From contig CALVIB010000002.1 of NCBI GenBank assembly GCA_944329375.1, forward strand, positions 1 to 64,000: DNA of 64,000 nt, read 5' to 3'. Below the pieces are notes generated by a model that worked only from the letters and a program-made list of their open reading frames with translations, was not told the DNA's origin and did not search any database. Every line of letters begins with the position of its first letter. Within the stretch, counting starts at the first letter, position 1. The stretch comes from an uncultured Bacilli bacterium. Lineage in GTDB: Bacteria; Bacillota_I; Bacilli_A; RF39; UBA660. Position numbers and translations under genes: made by a program. Shown piece by piece: positions 1 to 9,674 of this stretch.

Positions 1-91
1 CCTTGACTAAACATTATAGTTTCAACGACTTATTTCCCCTTTATAATTTTATGGGAACTTTAAATTTTATTTAAAGACTCGGGAAATTTTG

Positions 92-120
92 TTGCATATT
101 ATTACCTGTTATGTTATAAT
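92..120 (+). promoter_or_regulatory. Sigma-A-type promoter of the toxin-antitoxin pair
   Basis: TTGCAT at 92-97 and TATAAT at 115-120 lie 17 bases apart, and TG one base before the -10 gives an extended -10. Predicted start of transcription is near 127, about 24 bases before the proposed toxin start. Confidence 0.7.
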
Positions 121-150
121 ATTTTTGACAACGAGAAAGAAGGTGTTTTT

Positions 151-477
151 ATTTTTATTCATAAAACAAAAGCATATGAACGTGATTTAAGAAAAAAGAT
201 TATAGCTAAACATAAGATTAGTGAGCTTGAAAAAATAACTCATATAGAAAGTTTGATAAAATCATCAGATAATATGCAGAAGTTAATAAATAGTTCATTG
301 ACTAAAATCTATGGGATAAAAAAGAAAAATGGAGATTTAAGAGAAATATATACAGCTGATTTAAATAAGAAAATTAGATTATATATGAAACCTGAGAGTG
401 AATATCCTTATGACTTGACAGGTATAGAGTTTATAGAGTTTGTAAAAATTGATGATAAACATTATGGGGAGGGATAA
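151..477 (+). CDS. HigB/RelE-family toxin of a type II toxin-antitoxin pair
   Basis: The reading frame encodes a basic protein of about 108 residues with the layout of HigB/RelE ribosome-dependent mRNA interferases: a charged N-terminal helix, then a block beginning KIYGIKKKNGDLREIY and ending in hydrophobic strands around GIEFIEFVKIDDKHY. An internal TTG at 253 would give only 74 residues and delete the first helix. The good ribosome site AGAAGGTG at about 138-145 points instead to a start near 151, where the only candidate codon in frame is ATT; the exact start is therefore uncertain. It is followed two bases later by an HTH-metallopeptidase gene with its own strong ribosome site, the usual higBA order. 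That it is a toxin is inferred from family resemblance and partner. Confidence 0.6.
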   Translation: MFIHKTKAYERDLRKKIIAKHKISELEKITHIESLIKSSDNMQKLINSSLTKIYGIKKKNGDLREIYTADLNKKIRLYMKPESEYPYDLTGIEFIEFVKIDDKHYGEG

Positions 478-478
478 T

Positions 479-1510
479 ATGTTTGAATATAATTATTATG
501 GTTTTGGACCTATTTTAAAAGATTATTTGGATTATCATAAAATTTCACAAAGTGATTTTGCCAAAAGATTAGGTATTACACAAAAACATATGAATGAAAT
601 ATTAAATAACAAAACAGAAATATCGGTAGAACTTATGCTGACAATTAATTTAATTACAGATATTGATGTAGAACTTATATGGCAAGCAGAAGAAGAAAAA
701 AGAATATTTTTATATTTAAAAGAAAATTTTAAAGATGAAAAAGAATTAAAAGAATATTTAAAAACTTTTTCACTAAAGGAACTTGAAGATAGAAATTGGT
801 TAAAATTTAAAGACGAAAAGTCGCTTATTCAAGTATGCATGGATTTATTTAATTTTTTGGCCATTAAGAATTTTGATACATTTAATGATTATAGTAAACA
901 AACAATTTTATATAAGAAAAATAGTCAAGCTGATATGAATAAAGTAATACTTTGGATAAAACATTGTGATAGTTTGATTCAAGATATAGATATATGCAAG
1001 TACGAAAAAAATAAATTTGCAAATTTAATTCATGATTTGAAAACGCTTTCTTTAGAAAGATTTGATGAAAATAAGATTGTTAAATGTCTAAATAAACATG
1101 GAATTTATCTTGTAATAGAAGATGCTTTAAAAGGAACAAAAATAAGAGGATGTATGATGGTTAAAGCTGATAATCCAGCAATTTATTTAACAAAACTTTA
1201 TAAGGATAAAGCTTCATTCTATTTTGCTTTATATCATGAACTTGGACATATAAAATCAGATTATAATAAAGCTAAAAGTAAAATTATTATAGATGAAGAT
1301 GAAAGATTAGAAAAAAGAGCAGATTTGTTTGCGATAAATACAATGATTGATTTTTCTATTTGGAAAGAAATCGTTAATGATAAGGATAATGTAGTAAGCA
1401 TTTGTGAGAAATATAATATACCTGTTTGTTTTGCAACTAGTAGGCTTGCTAAAGAAGGCTATATAGATTATGCAAGTAAACTTTATAATAATTATAGAGA
1501 AAAAATTTAA
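479..1510 (+). CDS. HigA-type HTH antitoxin fused to an ImmA/IrrE metallopeptidase domain
   Basis: A protein of 343 residues. Residues about 10-70 form an XRE/HigA helix-turn-helix (KDYLDYHKISQSDFAKRLGI and following), expected to bind the operon promoter. After a charged helical linker, residues about 200-330 form an ImmA/IrrE-type zinc metallopeptidase domain with HELGH at about 253-257 and a downstream E-x-x-A-D-L-F-A segment that would supply the third metal ligand. Such fusions are known beside RelE/HigB toxins. The ATG at 479 is chosen because GGGGAGG sits just upstream at 468-474. A longer frame upstream overlaps the toxin and is unlikely. The peptidase may cleave a repressor or the antitoxin itself; that is inference. 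Confidence 0.78.
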   Translation: MFEYNYYGFGPILKDYLDYHKISQSDFAKRLGITQKHMNEILNNKTEISVELMLTINLITDIDVELIWQAEEEKRIFLYLKENFKDEKELKEYLKTFSLKELEDRNWLKFKDEKSLIQVCMDLFNFLAIKNFDTFNDYSKQTILYKKNSQADMNKVILWIKHCDSLIQDIDICKYEKNKFANLIHDLKTLSLERFDENKIVKCLNKHGIYLVIEDALKGTKIRGCMMVKADNPAIYLTKLYKDKASFYFALYHELGHIKSDYNKAKSKIIIDEDERLEKRADLFAINTMIDFSIWKEIVNDKDNVVSICEKYNIPVCFATSRLAKEGYIDYASKLYNNYREKI

Positions 1511-1555
1511 ATTTTATAATAATAATTAATTTTAAATGATGAACGTAAAAAAATC

Positions 1556-1584
1556 TTGCATTTTTTTACAATTTAATGTATATT
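1556..1584 (+). promoter_or_regulatory. Promoter upstream of rpsO
   Basis: TTGCAT at 1556-1561 and TATATT at 1579-1584 with a 17-base spacer. The leader to the rpsO start is roughly 75 bases, long enough for the S15 autoregulatory structures known in other bacteria, but I did not recognise a specific one. Confidence 0.6.
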
Positions 1585-1668
1585 ATTTATGTACTTATTT
1601 CTCAGATATAAAGAACTCCATCTTTATGTCTTAGATTTAAGCGAATATTTATAAAAGGAGGAGAAAAA

Positions 1669-1938
1669 ATGGCTTTAAGTAAAGAAGAAAAAGCTAAGTT
1701 AGTTAAAAAGTACGCTAGAAAAGATGGCGATACTGGTTCAGCTGAAGTACAAATTGCTATTTTAACTGAAGAAATTAAAGAATTAACTGAGCATTTAAAA
1801 ACACATATTCACGATTATCATTCACGCCGTGGATTATTACAAAAAGTTGGTAGACGTAGAAGTTTATTACAATACTTAATGAAAAAAGATGTTACAAGAT
1901 ATCGTGAAATTGTAAAAAGTTTAGGACTTAGAAAATAG
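1669..1938 (+). CDS. rpsO: 30S ribosomal protein S15
   Basis: Complete 89-residue S15, the usual length. It binds 16S rRNA (h20-h22) early in assembly of the 30S platform. The hallmark blocks are present: [35 protein letters not shown], and the basic tail [18 protein letters not shown] precedes the ATG at a normal distance. It is followed by a hairpin terminator and then pnp, the conserved rpsO-pnp order of most bacteria, so both are probably co-expressed with part of the transcripts ending between them. Confidence 0.97.
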   Translation: MALSKEEKAKLVKKYARKDGDTGSAEVQIAILTEEIKELTEHLKTHIHDYHSRRGLLQKVGRRRSLLQYLMKKDVTRYREIVKSLGLRK

Positions 1939-1939
1939 T

Positions 1940-1964
1940 AGACACTCTTTTTAGAGTGTCTTTT
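1940..1964 (+). terminator. Intrinsic terminator or attenuator between rpsO and pnp
   Basis: A 7-bp perfect stem, GACACTC (1941-1947) with GAGTGTC (1954-1960), a 6-base loop and four T. It is short, so it may only partly stop transcription into pnp. Confidence 0.7.
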
Positions 1965-1983
1965 CATAGAAAGGGTTGTAATT

Positions 1984-4140
1984 ATGAAAAAAACATTTGA
2001 AATGGATTTTTATGGAAGAAAGTTGATAGTTGAAAATGGAGAGGTTGCTAAACAAGCTGATGGTGCTGTTTTAGTTAGATATGGTGACACTGTTGTTTTG
2101 TCAACGGTTGTAGTTTCTAAAGAAGCAAGACTTCTTTCTGATTTTTTTCCATTAATGGTACTTTATCAAGAAAAATTATATTCAGTAGGTAAAATTCCAG
2201 GGGGATTTATTAAAAGGGAAGGTAGACCAAGTGAGGCAGCTACTTTAGCTGCTAGAATGATTGATAGACCTATGAGACCACTTTTCCCAGAAGATTTTAG
2301 AAATGAAGTTCAAATTGTTAATACTATTTTGTCAGTAGATCCAGATAATTCTCCTGAACTTGCGGCATTACTCGGTTCTTCTATTGCAACATCTATTAGT
2401 AAAGTTCCATTTAACGGACCAGTTGCTGGAGTAAAAGTAGGAAGGGTTAATGGAGAGTTTGTTATTAATCCAACTACTGAACAAACTGAGGTATCTGATA
2501 TTGATTTAACTGTTGCAGGAACGAGTGAAGCTATTAATATGGTTGAATCATCTGCTAAAGAAGTTAAGGAAGAAGATATGTTAGAGGCTTTAATGTTTGG
2601 GCACGAAGCGGTTAAAAAATTAGTAGAATTTGAAAATAAAATCGTTAAAGAAATTGGTACAGAGAAAATGGAATATGAAAAATTAGAAATTTCTGATGAA
2701 TTAAAAGAAGAGGTTACTAATTTAATTAAAGATGACATTGATAAAGCCTTGAGAATTAAGGATAAATTAGAAAAATATAATAAATTAGATGAGATAAAAG
2801 AAAATTTAGTTAGTAAATATGAAAAAGAGAACGAAGATATGCATCTAGAGGAGTTAGAACATTTAAAAGCAAAACTTGTTATTATATATAATGAAGTAGA
2901 ATATGAGCTTTTCAGACAAATTGTTGTTAAAGAACATACAAGAGCTGATGGGAGAGCGATGGATGAGATTAGACCACTTTCTGCTTCGGTTGATTTTTTA
3001 CCTAGAACTCATGGCTCAGCTTTATTTACAAGAGGTCAAACTCAAAGTTTATCTGTAACTACTTTGGGAGCATTAGGCGAACATCAAATTTTAGATGGAC
3101 TTGGTTTAGAGGATAGTAAAAGATTTATGTTGCATTATAATTTTCCACAATTTTCAGTTGGAGAAACTGGCAGATATGGTGCACCAGGTAGGAGAGAAAT
3201 CGGCCATGGGGCATTAGGAGAAAAAGCATTACTTCAAGTAATACCTTCAGAAGAAGAATTTCCATATACGATAAGAGTAGTATCTGAAATTTTGGAGAGT
3301 AATGGTTCTTCATCACAAGCAAGTATATGTGCAGGGTGTATGAGTTTAATGGCTGCTGGAGTTCCGATTAAGGCTCCTGTGGCTGGAATTGCGATGGGGT
3401 TAATTACACATGGTAATGATTATACTATTTTAACTGATATTCAAGGTATGGAAGACCATTTGGGAGATATGGATTTTAAGGTAGCAGGTACAAAAGATGG
3501 TGTGTGCGCTTTACAGATGGATATTAAAATTAAAGGTATTACTAAGGATATTTTAAAAGAAGCTTTAGAACAAGCAAAAAAAGCAAGATTACAAGTATTA
3601 GATGTTATGCGTGATGCTATTAAAGAGCCACGAAAAGAAGTTAGTAAGTATGCGCCAAAGGTTATGACATTTATGATTAATCCTGATAAGATTAAAGATG
3701 TTATAGGTAAAGGCGGAGATATGATAACTAAGATTATTTTAGAGTCTAGTCATGTTAATTCGGTTAATGATATAAATGCTGTTAAGGTTGATTTGGAAGA
3801 TGATGGAAGGGTAGTCATTTATCATACAGACAAGGATATTATTGATGAGACTGCTAGAAGAATTAAAGATATTGTTCGTGAAGTTGAACCTGATAAAATT
3901 TATACTGCTAAGGTTGTTAAAGTAGAAGATTTTGGATGTTTTGTAGAATTATGGCCAGGTTGTGAAGGGTTAGTACATGTTTCACAATTAGATGTTAAAA
4001 GAGTTGATAAGCCTAGTGATATGGTTAAAGTAGGCGATGAAATTTTAGTTAAATCACTTGGTTATGACAAAAAAGGTAGACTTAATTTATCTAGAAAAGA
4101 AGTTTTAAAAAATAATGAAAAGAAAACTGATGAAAAATAA
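1984..4140 (+). CDS. pnp: Polynucleotide phosphorylase
   Basis: A 718-residue 3'-to-5' exoribonuclease that phosphorolyses RNA to nucleoside diphosphates and takes part in mRNA decay. The full domain set is present: first RNase PH-like domain (about 1-210), all-helical linker (210-310), second RNase PH-like domain (about 315-545) with ADGR and [11 protein letters not shown], a KH domain (about 555-615, [12 protein letters not shown]) and a C-terminal S1 RNA-binding domain (about 625-695, [23 protein letters not shown]). Residue D of MDFKVAGT belongs to the active site region. The short lysine-rich end is typical of Bacillota. It lies directly after rpsO and ends at a terminator shared with the convergent gene. 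Confidence 0.97.
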   Translation: MKKTFEMDFYGRKLIVENGEVAKQADGAVLVRYGDTVVLSTVVVSKEARLLSDFFPLMVLYQEKLYSVGKIPGGFIKREGRPSEAATLAARMIDRPMRPLFPEDFRNEVQIVNTILSVDPDNSPELAALLGSSIATSISKVPFNGPVAGVKVGRVNGEFVINPTTEQTEVSDIDLTVAGTSEAINMVESSAKEVKEEDMLEALMFGHEAVKKLVEFENKIVKEIGTEKMEYEKLEISDELKEEVTNLIKDDIDKALRIKDKLEKYNKLDEIKENLVSKYEKENEDMHLEELEHLKAKLVIIYNEVEYELFRQIVVKEHTRADGRAMDEIRPLSASVDFLPRTHGSALFTRGQTQSLSVTTLGALGEHQILDGLGLEDSKRFMLHYNFPQFSVGETGRYGAPGRREIGHGALGEKALLQVIPSEEEFPYTIRVVSEILESNGSSSQASICAGCMSLMAAGVPIKAPVAGIAMGLITHGNDYTILTDIQGMEDHLGDMDFKVAGTKDGVCALQMDIKIKGITKDILKEALEQAKKARLQVLDVMRDAIKEPRKEVSKYAPKVMTFMINPDKIKDVIGKGGDMITKIILESSHVNSVNDINAVKVDLEDDGRVVIYHTDKDIIDETARRIKDIVREVEPDKIYTAKVVKVEDFGCFVELWPGCEGLVHVSQLDVKRVDKPSDMVKVGDEILVKSLGYDKKGRLNLSRKEVLKNNEKKTDEK

Positions 4141-4148
4141 ATAATTTT

Positions 4149-4180
4149 AATCTAGTGTTTATTATGCATTAGATTTTTTA
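4149..4180. terminator. Terminator between pnp and the convergent membrane gene
   Basis: AATCTAGTG (4149-4157) pairs with CATTAGATT (4167-4175) allowing one G-U, followed by a T run. It serves pnp; on the other strand it overlaps the end of the convergent gene. Confidence 0.65.
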
Positions 4181-4891
4181 ATATTTTTTTCCAAATATAT
4201 AAAGCCATAATGAACTGAAAGAAATTACTAATAAGGTAAATAATAATAAATATATTTCTTTTCCTAAAATATTTATTAGATTAATAAGTAAATCATTAAT
4301 AGAATTATTAGAAATTTTAATATTAAAAATAGCAATATTGTCTATGTAATTTAAATAGTGAATTGGGTCTAAAAAAGTATTTAAAAAAATATAATTAGAA
4401 CCATTTTGAATTATAGAATTTGCTATAAAGGCAATTATTATTTGAATAAACATTAAGATGATATTTTTAAAAGAGAATTTTTCTTTATAGTTTTTTGTTA
4501 TATAAATACCTGAGATTAATAAAAAGAAGTGGTAAAAGTAACAGTATATAGTATCAAAATTTAAATTTTCGGGATTTGTAAAGAAAATAGCTGCTATGGC
4601 AAATAAGATGCCAAAAGGTCCTAGATAATTTAATAAATATTTCTTTTTTGTTTTTAAATAAATTATTCCAATAAGAGGGTATAGATAACAAAGCTGAAGT
4701 GGTAAATCTTTATTTATTTGGTAATTATTAGTTAAAATTAAAAAAATAAATTTAAAAAATTCTAAAGTAAACAAGAAAAATAATATATATATTAAAGTTC
4801 TTTTGTCTTTTTTAAGGTTATTTCCAATTAGTATTGGGAATATTATTAAAAGTAAAATTGTTATTAAATGAGAAGACGAAAAGATATTCAT
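4178..4891 (-). CDS. YwaF/TMEM164-like integral membrane protein
   Basis: A 237-residue protein made almost entirely of hydrophobic helices (about six or seven). It resembles the YwaF/TIGR02206 family of uncharacterised membrane proteins: a His in the first segment (FSSSHLITI), the segment LPLQLCYLYPL in the middle, and YCYFYHFFLL later, which place His, Cys and Tyr in the membrane as in that family. Its biochemical function is unknown. It is transcribed away from rpsL and towards pnp, so it is an isolated gene inserted between the two housekeeping blocks. It could be another polytopic family; the assignment rests on motif resemblance only. Confidence 0.6.
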   Translation of the reverse strand: MNIFSSSHLITILLLIIFPILIGNNLKKDKRTLIYILFFLFTLEFFKFIFLILTNNYQINKDLPLQLCYLYPLIGIIYLKTKKKYLLNYLGPFGILFAIAAIFFTNPENLNFDTIYCYFYHFFLLISGIYITKNYKEKFSFKNIILMFIQIIIAFIANSIIQNGSNYIFLNTFLDPIHYLNYIDNIAIFNIKISNNSINDLLINLINILGKEIYLLLFTLLVISFSSLWLYIFGKKY

Positions 4892-5044
4892 GTAATCACC
4901 AATATATGTTATGCACGCATTATTTAAAAAAGAAGGGTGTTAATATTTTGTTATTGAGAAAATACTTTTAATAGTTTTTATATAATCGTTAGAACATTTT
5001 AATCGTAAATTTTGTTTTTTGCTTGAAAAAAAGAAATAATTTTA

Positions 5045-5073
5045 TTGACAAACATATAATGAAATGATATATT
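5045..5073 (+). promoter_or_regulatory. Strong promoter of the str operon
   Basis: Consensus TTGACA at 5045-5050 and TATATT at 5068-5073, 17-base spacer, TG at 5065-5066 giving an extended -10. It gives an approximately 90-base leader before rpsL. Confidence 0.8.
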
Positions 5074-5092
5074 AATTATGCATTTTAATTTT

Positions 5093-5118
5093 AGGTTTAC
5101 TTTTTAGTAAATCTTTAA
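5093..5118 (+). promoter_or_regulatory. Leader hairpin before rpsL
   Basis: AGGTTTAC (5093-5100) pairs with GTAAATCT (5107-5114) around a 6-base loop, then a short T stretch. It may be a weak attenuator or an mRNA-stabilising stem in the rpsL leader. No S12/S7 binding mimic was recognised. Confidence 0.3.
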
Positions 5119-5170
5119 TTAAGAACAAAAATGAAACACCTGGGTATGTGTAATGAAAGGAGGTTAAATT

Positions 5171-5587
5171 ATGCCAACAATAAATCAACTTGTTAGAAAA
5201 AGAAGAGGTTCTAAAACTAGAAAAAGTAAATCACCTGTTTTAAACATTGGATACAACAGTAAAGATAAAAAAGAGACAGTAAGTAATTCTCCACAAAAAC
5301 GTGGTGTATGTACTCGTGTTGGAACTAAAACGCCAAAGAAACCAAACTCAGCTTTAAGAAAATATGCGCGTGTTAGACTTTCAAACGGAAGAGAAGTAGA
5401 TACTTATATTCCAGGAGAAGGTCACAACTTACAAGAACATAGTGTTGTACTTGTTCGTGGCGGAAGAGTTAAAGACTTAATCGGTGTTCGTTATCATATT
5501 ATTCGTGGTACTATGGATACTGCTGGAGTCGATGCAAGAAGACAAGGCCGTTCTAAATACGGTGCTAAAAAACCAAAAAGTAAATAA
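5171..5587 (+). CDS. rpsL: 30S ribosomal protein S12
   Basis: Complete S12 of 138 residues, at the decoding centre of the 30S subunit. The invariant blocks are visible: [11 protein letters not shown] at the N terminus, [17 protein letters not shown] with the lysine linked to streptomycin resistance, [29 protein letters not shown], and the basic tail. Length and start are standard, and AAAGGAGG precedes the ATG. It is the first gene of rpsL-rpsG-fusA-tuf. The rpoB/rpoC genes commonly found just upstream in Bacilli are absent here. Confidence 0.98.
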   Translation: MPTINQLVRKRRGSKTRKSKSPVLNIGYNSKDKKETVSNSPQKRGVCTRVGTKTPKKPNSALRKYARVRLSNGREVDTYIPGEGHNLQEHSVVLVRGGRVKDLIGVRYHIIRGTMDTAGVDARRQGRSKYGAKKPKSK

Positions 5588-5626
5588 TTAAAAATATTTT
5601 AAAATAAATTGGAAGGAGGATTATTT

Positions 5627-6094
5627 ATGCGTAAAAGAAGAGCTGTTAAAAGAGATGTTTTACCAGATCCAATTTACAATTCTAAGGTTGTTACAAAATT
5701 AATCAACCAAATTATGTTAGATGGTAAAAAAGGAACTGCACAGACAATTCTTTATGATGCGTTTGATATGGTTAAAGAAAAAACTGGAACTGAACCAGTA
5801 GAAGTATTTAACAAAGCTTTAGAAAATATCAAGCCAGCTTTAGAGGTTAAGACAAGACGTGTAGGTGGAGCTAACTATCCTGTACCTATTGAAGTTAGAC
5901 CTGATAGAGCTCAAGCTTTAGGACTACGTTGGCTTGTTAATTATGCTAGATTAAGAGGCGGACATTCTATGGCTGAAAATTTAGCTAATGAAATAATCGA
6001 TGCTTCTAACGGTGTTGGAGCTGCGGTAAAAAAACGTGAGGAAACTCATAGAATGGCAGAAGCTAATAAAGCATTTGCTCATTATAGATGGTAA
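5627..6094 (+). CDS. rpsG: 30S ribosomal protein S7
   Basis: A 155-residue S7, the 16S rRNA 3'-domain assembly initiator located near the E site. Diagnostic parts: [15 protein letters not shown] at the start, [16 protein letters not shown], and [20 protein letters not shown]. The ATG at 5627 is chosen because GGAAGGAGG lies just before it and it gives the standard N terminus; a longer in-frame extension to 5609 has no support. The gene sits 39 bases after rpsL and 17 before fusA. Confidence 0.98.
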   Translation: MRKRRAVKRDVLPDPIYNSKVVTKLINQIMLDGKKGTAQTILYDAFDMVKEKTGTEPVEVFNKALENIKPALEVKTRRVGGANYPVPIEVRPDRAQALGLRWLVNYARLRGGHSMAENLANEIIDASNGVGAAVKKREETHRMAEANKAFAHYRW

Positions 6095-6111
6095 AAGAAA
6101 GGAAATAAAAT

Positions 6112-8184
6112 ATGGCTCGTGAATATAGTTTAGAAAAAACTCGTAATATTGGAATCATGGCCCACATCGATGCAGGTAAAACTACATGTACTGAAAGAAT
6201 TTTATTCCATACTCATAAGATTCATAAAATCGGAGAAACTCACGATGGTGAATCACAAATGGACTGGATGGAACAAGAACAAGAACGTGGTATTACTATT
6301 ACATCAGCTGCTACAACAGCATACTGGAAGGGTTATAGATTAAATATTATCGATACTCCAGGACACGTTGATTTTACTGTTGAAGTTCAAAGAAGTTTAC
6401 GTGTTTTAGATGGAGCTGTCGCACTTATTGATGCGCAAGCAGGTGTTGAACCACAAACTGAAACAGTTTGGAGACAAGCTACTGAATACAATGTTCCTAG
6501 AATGATTTTTGCCAATAAAATGGATAAAATGGGAGCAGATTTTGAATTCAGTTTAAAGAGTATTGAAGAACGTTTAGGCGTTAATGCTAAACCTATCGAA
6601 TGGCCAATAGGTGCCGAAAGTGATTTTACTGGTGTAGTTGATTTAGTAACTAGAAAAGCTTACAAATATGATGGTAAACCAGAAGAAAATCCAGAAATCA
6701 TCGATATTCCAGCTGACTTAGTAGATATTGTTGAAGAAAAACGTAATGACTTAATTGAAGCAGTGGCTGAATTTGATGATGATTTAATGAATAAATATTT
6801 AGAAGGAGAAGAAATTTCTGAAGCAGAAATTAAAGCAGCTATTAGAAAAGGTACTTTGGCTGTTAAATTCTTCCCAGTTATGTGCGGTACTGCACTAGGA
6901 AACAAAGGTATTAAGTTATTACTTGATGCGGTAGTTGACTATTTACCAGCACCTACTGATGTTGAAGCTATCGAAGGTGTTGATATGAATGGTAATGAAA
7001 TTAAAAGACAGCCTAGTGATAACGAACCATTCTCAGCTTTAGCATTTAAAGTTATGACTGATCCATTTGTTGGACGTTTGACATTTGTCAGGGTATATTC
7101 TGGTCATTTATCTAATGGTTCATATGTACTTAATTCAAATAAAGATAAAAAGGAAAGAGTGGGACGTATCTTACAGATGCACGCTAATCATAGACAAGAA
7201 ATTACAGATATTTATACTGGTGATATTGCAGCTGTTGTCGGACTTAAGAACACAACTACTGGAGATACTTTATGTGATGAAAAACATGCTTGTATATTAG
7301 CTCCTATGGAATTTCCTGAACCAGTTATTGAACTTGCTGTTGAACCAAAATCTAAAGATGACCAAGATAAAATGGCTTTAGCTTTACAAAAATTATCTGA
7401 AGAAGACCCAACGTTTAGAGCTACTACCGACCATGAAACTGGTCAAACTATTATTGCTGGTGTTGGTGAATTACATCTAGATATTATAATTGATAGAATG
7501 AAAAGAGAGTTTGGCGTTGAAGCTAATGTTGGTAATCCACAAGTTGCTTATAGAGAAACTATTAAGCAAAAAGGCGACTGTGAAGGAAAATATATTAAAC
7601 AATCAGGTGGACGTGGACAATACGGACATGTTTGGGTTGAATTTGAACCAAATCCTGGTAAAGGATATGAATTTGTGGATGCTATTGTTGGAGGAGTAGT
7701 TCCTAGAGAATACATTCCAGTAGTAGATAAAGGCTTACAAGAAGCTATGGAATCTGGTATTTTAGCTGGATATCCTGTAATCGATGTTAAAGCTACTTTA
7801 CACGATGGTTCATATCATGATGTTGACTCATCTGAAATGGCCTTTAAAGTTGCCGCATCACTTGCTTTAAAAGAAGCTAAGAATAAATGTAATCCTGTTA
7901 TTTTAGAACCAATCATGAGTGTTGAAGTAACAGTTCCAGAAGAATTTTTAGGAACAGTTATGGGGGATATTACAGCTAGACGTGGTAGACCTATGGGACA
8001 AAGTTCAAGAGGTAATGCTTTAACTATTGATGCAATGGTACCACTTTCAGAAATGTTTGGTTATGTAACAAGTTTGCGTTCTAATACACAAGGTAGAGGT
8101 AACTTCTCAATGAAGTTTGATCATTATGAAGAAGTACCTAAAAATATCGCTGAAGATATTATCAAAAAAAATGGTGGAAACTAA
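6112..8184 (+). CDS. fusA: Elongation factor G
   Basis: A 690-residue translocation GTPase. All G motifs are present: AHIDAGKTT (P loop, about 17-25), the switch I block [19 protein letters not shown], and NKMD. The remaining EF-G domains follow, including the domain IV region ([11 protein letters not shown]) and the C-terminal REP-like block ([10 protein letters not shown]). Length is normal. It follows rpsG closely and precedes tuf, with a separate promoter for tuf in the 72-base gap. Confidence 0.98.
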   Translation: MAREYSLEKTRNIGIMAHIDAGKTTCTERILFHTHKIHKIGETHDGESQMDWMEQEQERGITITSAATTAYWKGYRLNIIDTPGHVDFTVEVQRSLRVLDGAVALIDAQAGVEPQTETVWRQATEYNVPRMIFANKMDKMGADFEFSLKSIEERLGVNAKPIEWPIGAESDFTGVVDLVTRKAYKYDGKPEENPEIIDIPADLVDIVEEKRNDLIEAVAEFDDDLMNKYLEGEEISEAEIKAAIRKGTLAVKFFPVMCGTALGNKGIKLLLDAVVDYLPAPTDVEAIEGVDMNGNEIKRQPSDNEPFSALAFKVMTDPFVGRLTFVRVYSGHLSNGSYVLNSNKDKKERVGRILQMHANHRQEITDIYTGDIAAVVGLKNTTTGDTLCDEKHACILAPMEFPEPVIELAVEPKSKDDQDKMALALQKLSEEDPTFRATTDHETGQTIIAGVGELHLDIIIDRMKREFGVEANVGNPQVAYRETIKQKGDCEGKYIKQSGGRGQYGHVWVEFEPNPGKGYEFVDAIVGGVVPREYIPVVDKGLQEAMESGILAGYPVIDVKATLHDGSYHDVDSSEMAFKVAASLALKEAKNKCNPVILEPIMSVEVTVPEEFLGTVMGDITARRGRPMGQSSRGNALTIDAMVPLSEMFGYVTSLRSNTQGRGNFSMKFDHYEEVPKNIAEDIIKKNGGN

Positions 8185-8194
8185 ATTAAAACAG

Positions 8195-8223
8195 TTGAAA
8201 TTTTAGTTTAGTCATGTTAAAAT
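8195..8223 (+). promoter_or_regulatory. Internal promoter for tuf
   Basis: TTGAAA at 8195-8200, TAAAAT at 8218-8223, 17-base spacer and TG at 8215-8216. It lies between the fusA stop and the tuf ribosome site and would give extra EF-Tu. Confidence 0.6.
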
Positions 8224-8256
8224 GTTTAATGAAATAAGAAAAAGGAGGAAATTAAA

Positions 8257-9447
8257 ATGGCAAAAGAAAAATTTGACCGTTCAAAACCACATGTTAATAT
8301 TGGTACTATTGGACACGTTGACCATGGTAAAACAACATTAACTGCGGCTATTACAAAATATTTATCAGATCAAAACCCTAAGTGGGCTAAATTCGAGGCT
8401 TATGCTGATATCGATAAAGCTCCAGAAGAAAGAGAAAGAGGTATTACTATTAATACTGCTCATATCGAATATGAGACGGCTAATAGACACTATGCTCACG
8501 TTGACTGCCCAGGCCATGCTGACTATGTTAAAAACATGATTACTGGTGCTGCTCAAATGGATGGTGCTATCTTAGTTATTGCAGCTACTGATGGACCTAT
8601 GGCACAAACTCGTGAACACATCTTACTATCTCGTCAAGTTGGAGTACCTCGTATGGTTGTATTCTTAAATAAATGCGATATGGTAGATGATGAAGAATTA
8701 TTAGACTTAGTTGAAATGGAAGTACGTGAGTTATTAACTGAATATGGTTATGATGGCGACAATACTCCAATTATCAGAGGTTCTGCTTTAAAAGCTCTTG
8801 AAGGAGATGCTAATTACGAAGCTAAAATTGGTGAATTAATGGATGCTGTTGATTCATGGATTGAAACTCCAGTTCGTGATAATGAAAAACCATTCTTAAT
8901 GCCAATTGAAGATGTATTTACTATCACTGGACGTGGTACAGTTGTTACTGGACGTGTTGAACGTGGTGAATTAAAATTAAATGAGGAAGTTGAAATTGTT
9001 GGTCTTAAACCTACTAAAAAAACAGTTGTTACTGGTATCGAAATGTTTAGAAAACAATTAGACTTTACTGAAGCTGGAGACAATACTGGTTTATTACTTC
9101 GTGGTGTTTCACGTGACGAAGTTGAAAGAGGACAAGTTATTGCTAAACCTGGTTCAGTTACTCCACATACTAAGTTCAAAGCTCAAGTTTATGTACTTAG
9201 TAAAGAAGAAGGTGGAAGACATACTCCATTCTTCAGTAACTACCGTCCACAATTCTACTTCCGTACAACTGATGTAACTGGTGTTATTGAATTACCTGAA
9301 GGTGTTGAAATGGTAATGCCTGGTGACAATGTTGAAATGACAGTAGAATTAATCGCACCAATCGCTATTGAAAATGGTACTAAATTCTCTATCCGTGAGG
9401 GTGGTAGAACAGTTGGTGCTGGTAACGTTTCAGAAGTTATCGAATAA
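8257..9447 (+). CDS. tuf: Elongation factor Tu
   Basis: A complete 396-residue EF-Tu that carries aminoacyl-tRNA to the ribosome. G motifs: GHVDHGKTT (P loop), [18 protein letters not shown], and NKCD. Domains 2 and 3 follow with normal spacing ([33 protein letters not shown]). It starts after AAAGGAGGAA and ends before a strong terminator, closing the str operon. The more even codon choice and lower AT bias seen here compared with neighbours fit a highly expressed gene. Confidence 0.99.
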   Translation: MAKEKFDRSKPHVNIGTIGHVDHGKTTLTAAITKYLSDQNPKWAKFEAYADIDKAPEERERGITINTAHIEYETANRHYAHVDCPGHADYVKNMITGAAQMDGAILVIAATDGPMAQTREHILLSRQVGVPRMVVFLNKCDMVDDEELLDLVEMEVRELLTEYGYDGDNTPIIRGSALKALEGDANYEAKIGELMDAVDSWIETPVRDNEKPFLMPIEDVFTITGRGTVVTGRVERGELKLNEEVEIVGLKPTKKTVVTGIEMFRKQLDFTEAGDNTGLLLRGVSRDEVERGQVIAKPGSVTPHTKFKAQVYVLSKEEGGRHTPFFSNYRPQFYFRTTDVTGVIELPEGVEMVMPGDNVEMTVELIAPIAIENGTKFSIREGGRTVGAGNVSEVIE

Positions 9448-9461
9448 TAATTGTTTATTAA

Positions 9462-9487
9462 AATCAGAGATTTTCTCTGGTTTTTTT
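9462..9487 (+). terminator. Terminator of the str operon
   Basis: AATCAGAGA (9462-9470) pairs with TCTCTGGTT (9474-9482) over nine positions including one T-G pair, followed by a T run. Confidence 0.8.
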
Positions 9488-9620
9488 ATTCTTTATATAA
9501 TTTATTTTGTTGACCTTTGATGTTTTTAAATATATTAGATATAAAATGGTGTTTGTTATAAAATTTATTATGTGATAAAAAATATATTTGATATAAGCGC
9601 TTTTATTATTGGCGTTTTCA

Positions 9621-9649
9621 TTGACTTTTATATGAAAAAACAATATAAT
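9621..9649 (+). promoter_or_regulatory. Promoter of hisS-aspS
   Basis: TTGACT at 9621-9626 and TATAAT at 9644-9649 with a 17-base spacer. Predicted start near 9656 leaves a leader of only about 20 bases, so a T-box riboswitch is excluded for this promoter. Confidence 0.75.
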
Positions 9650-9674
9650 TTTAAATAGTGAAAGGGTGTATAAT

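Noticed and set aside
9480-9665. Possible T-box riboswitch before hisS
   Set aside because: The promoter lies only about 20 bases before the start codon and the T-box consensus (TGGN'CC-type) with an antiterminator was not found.
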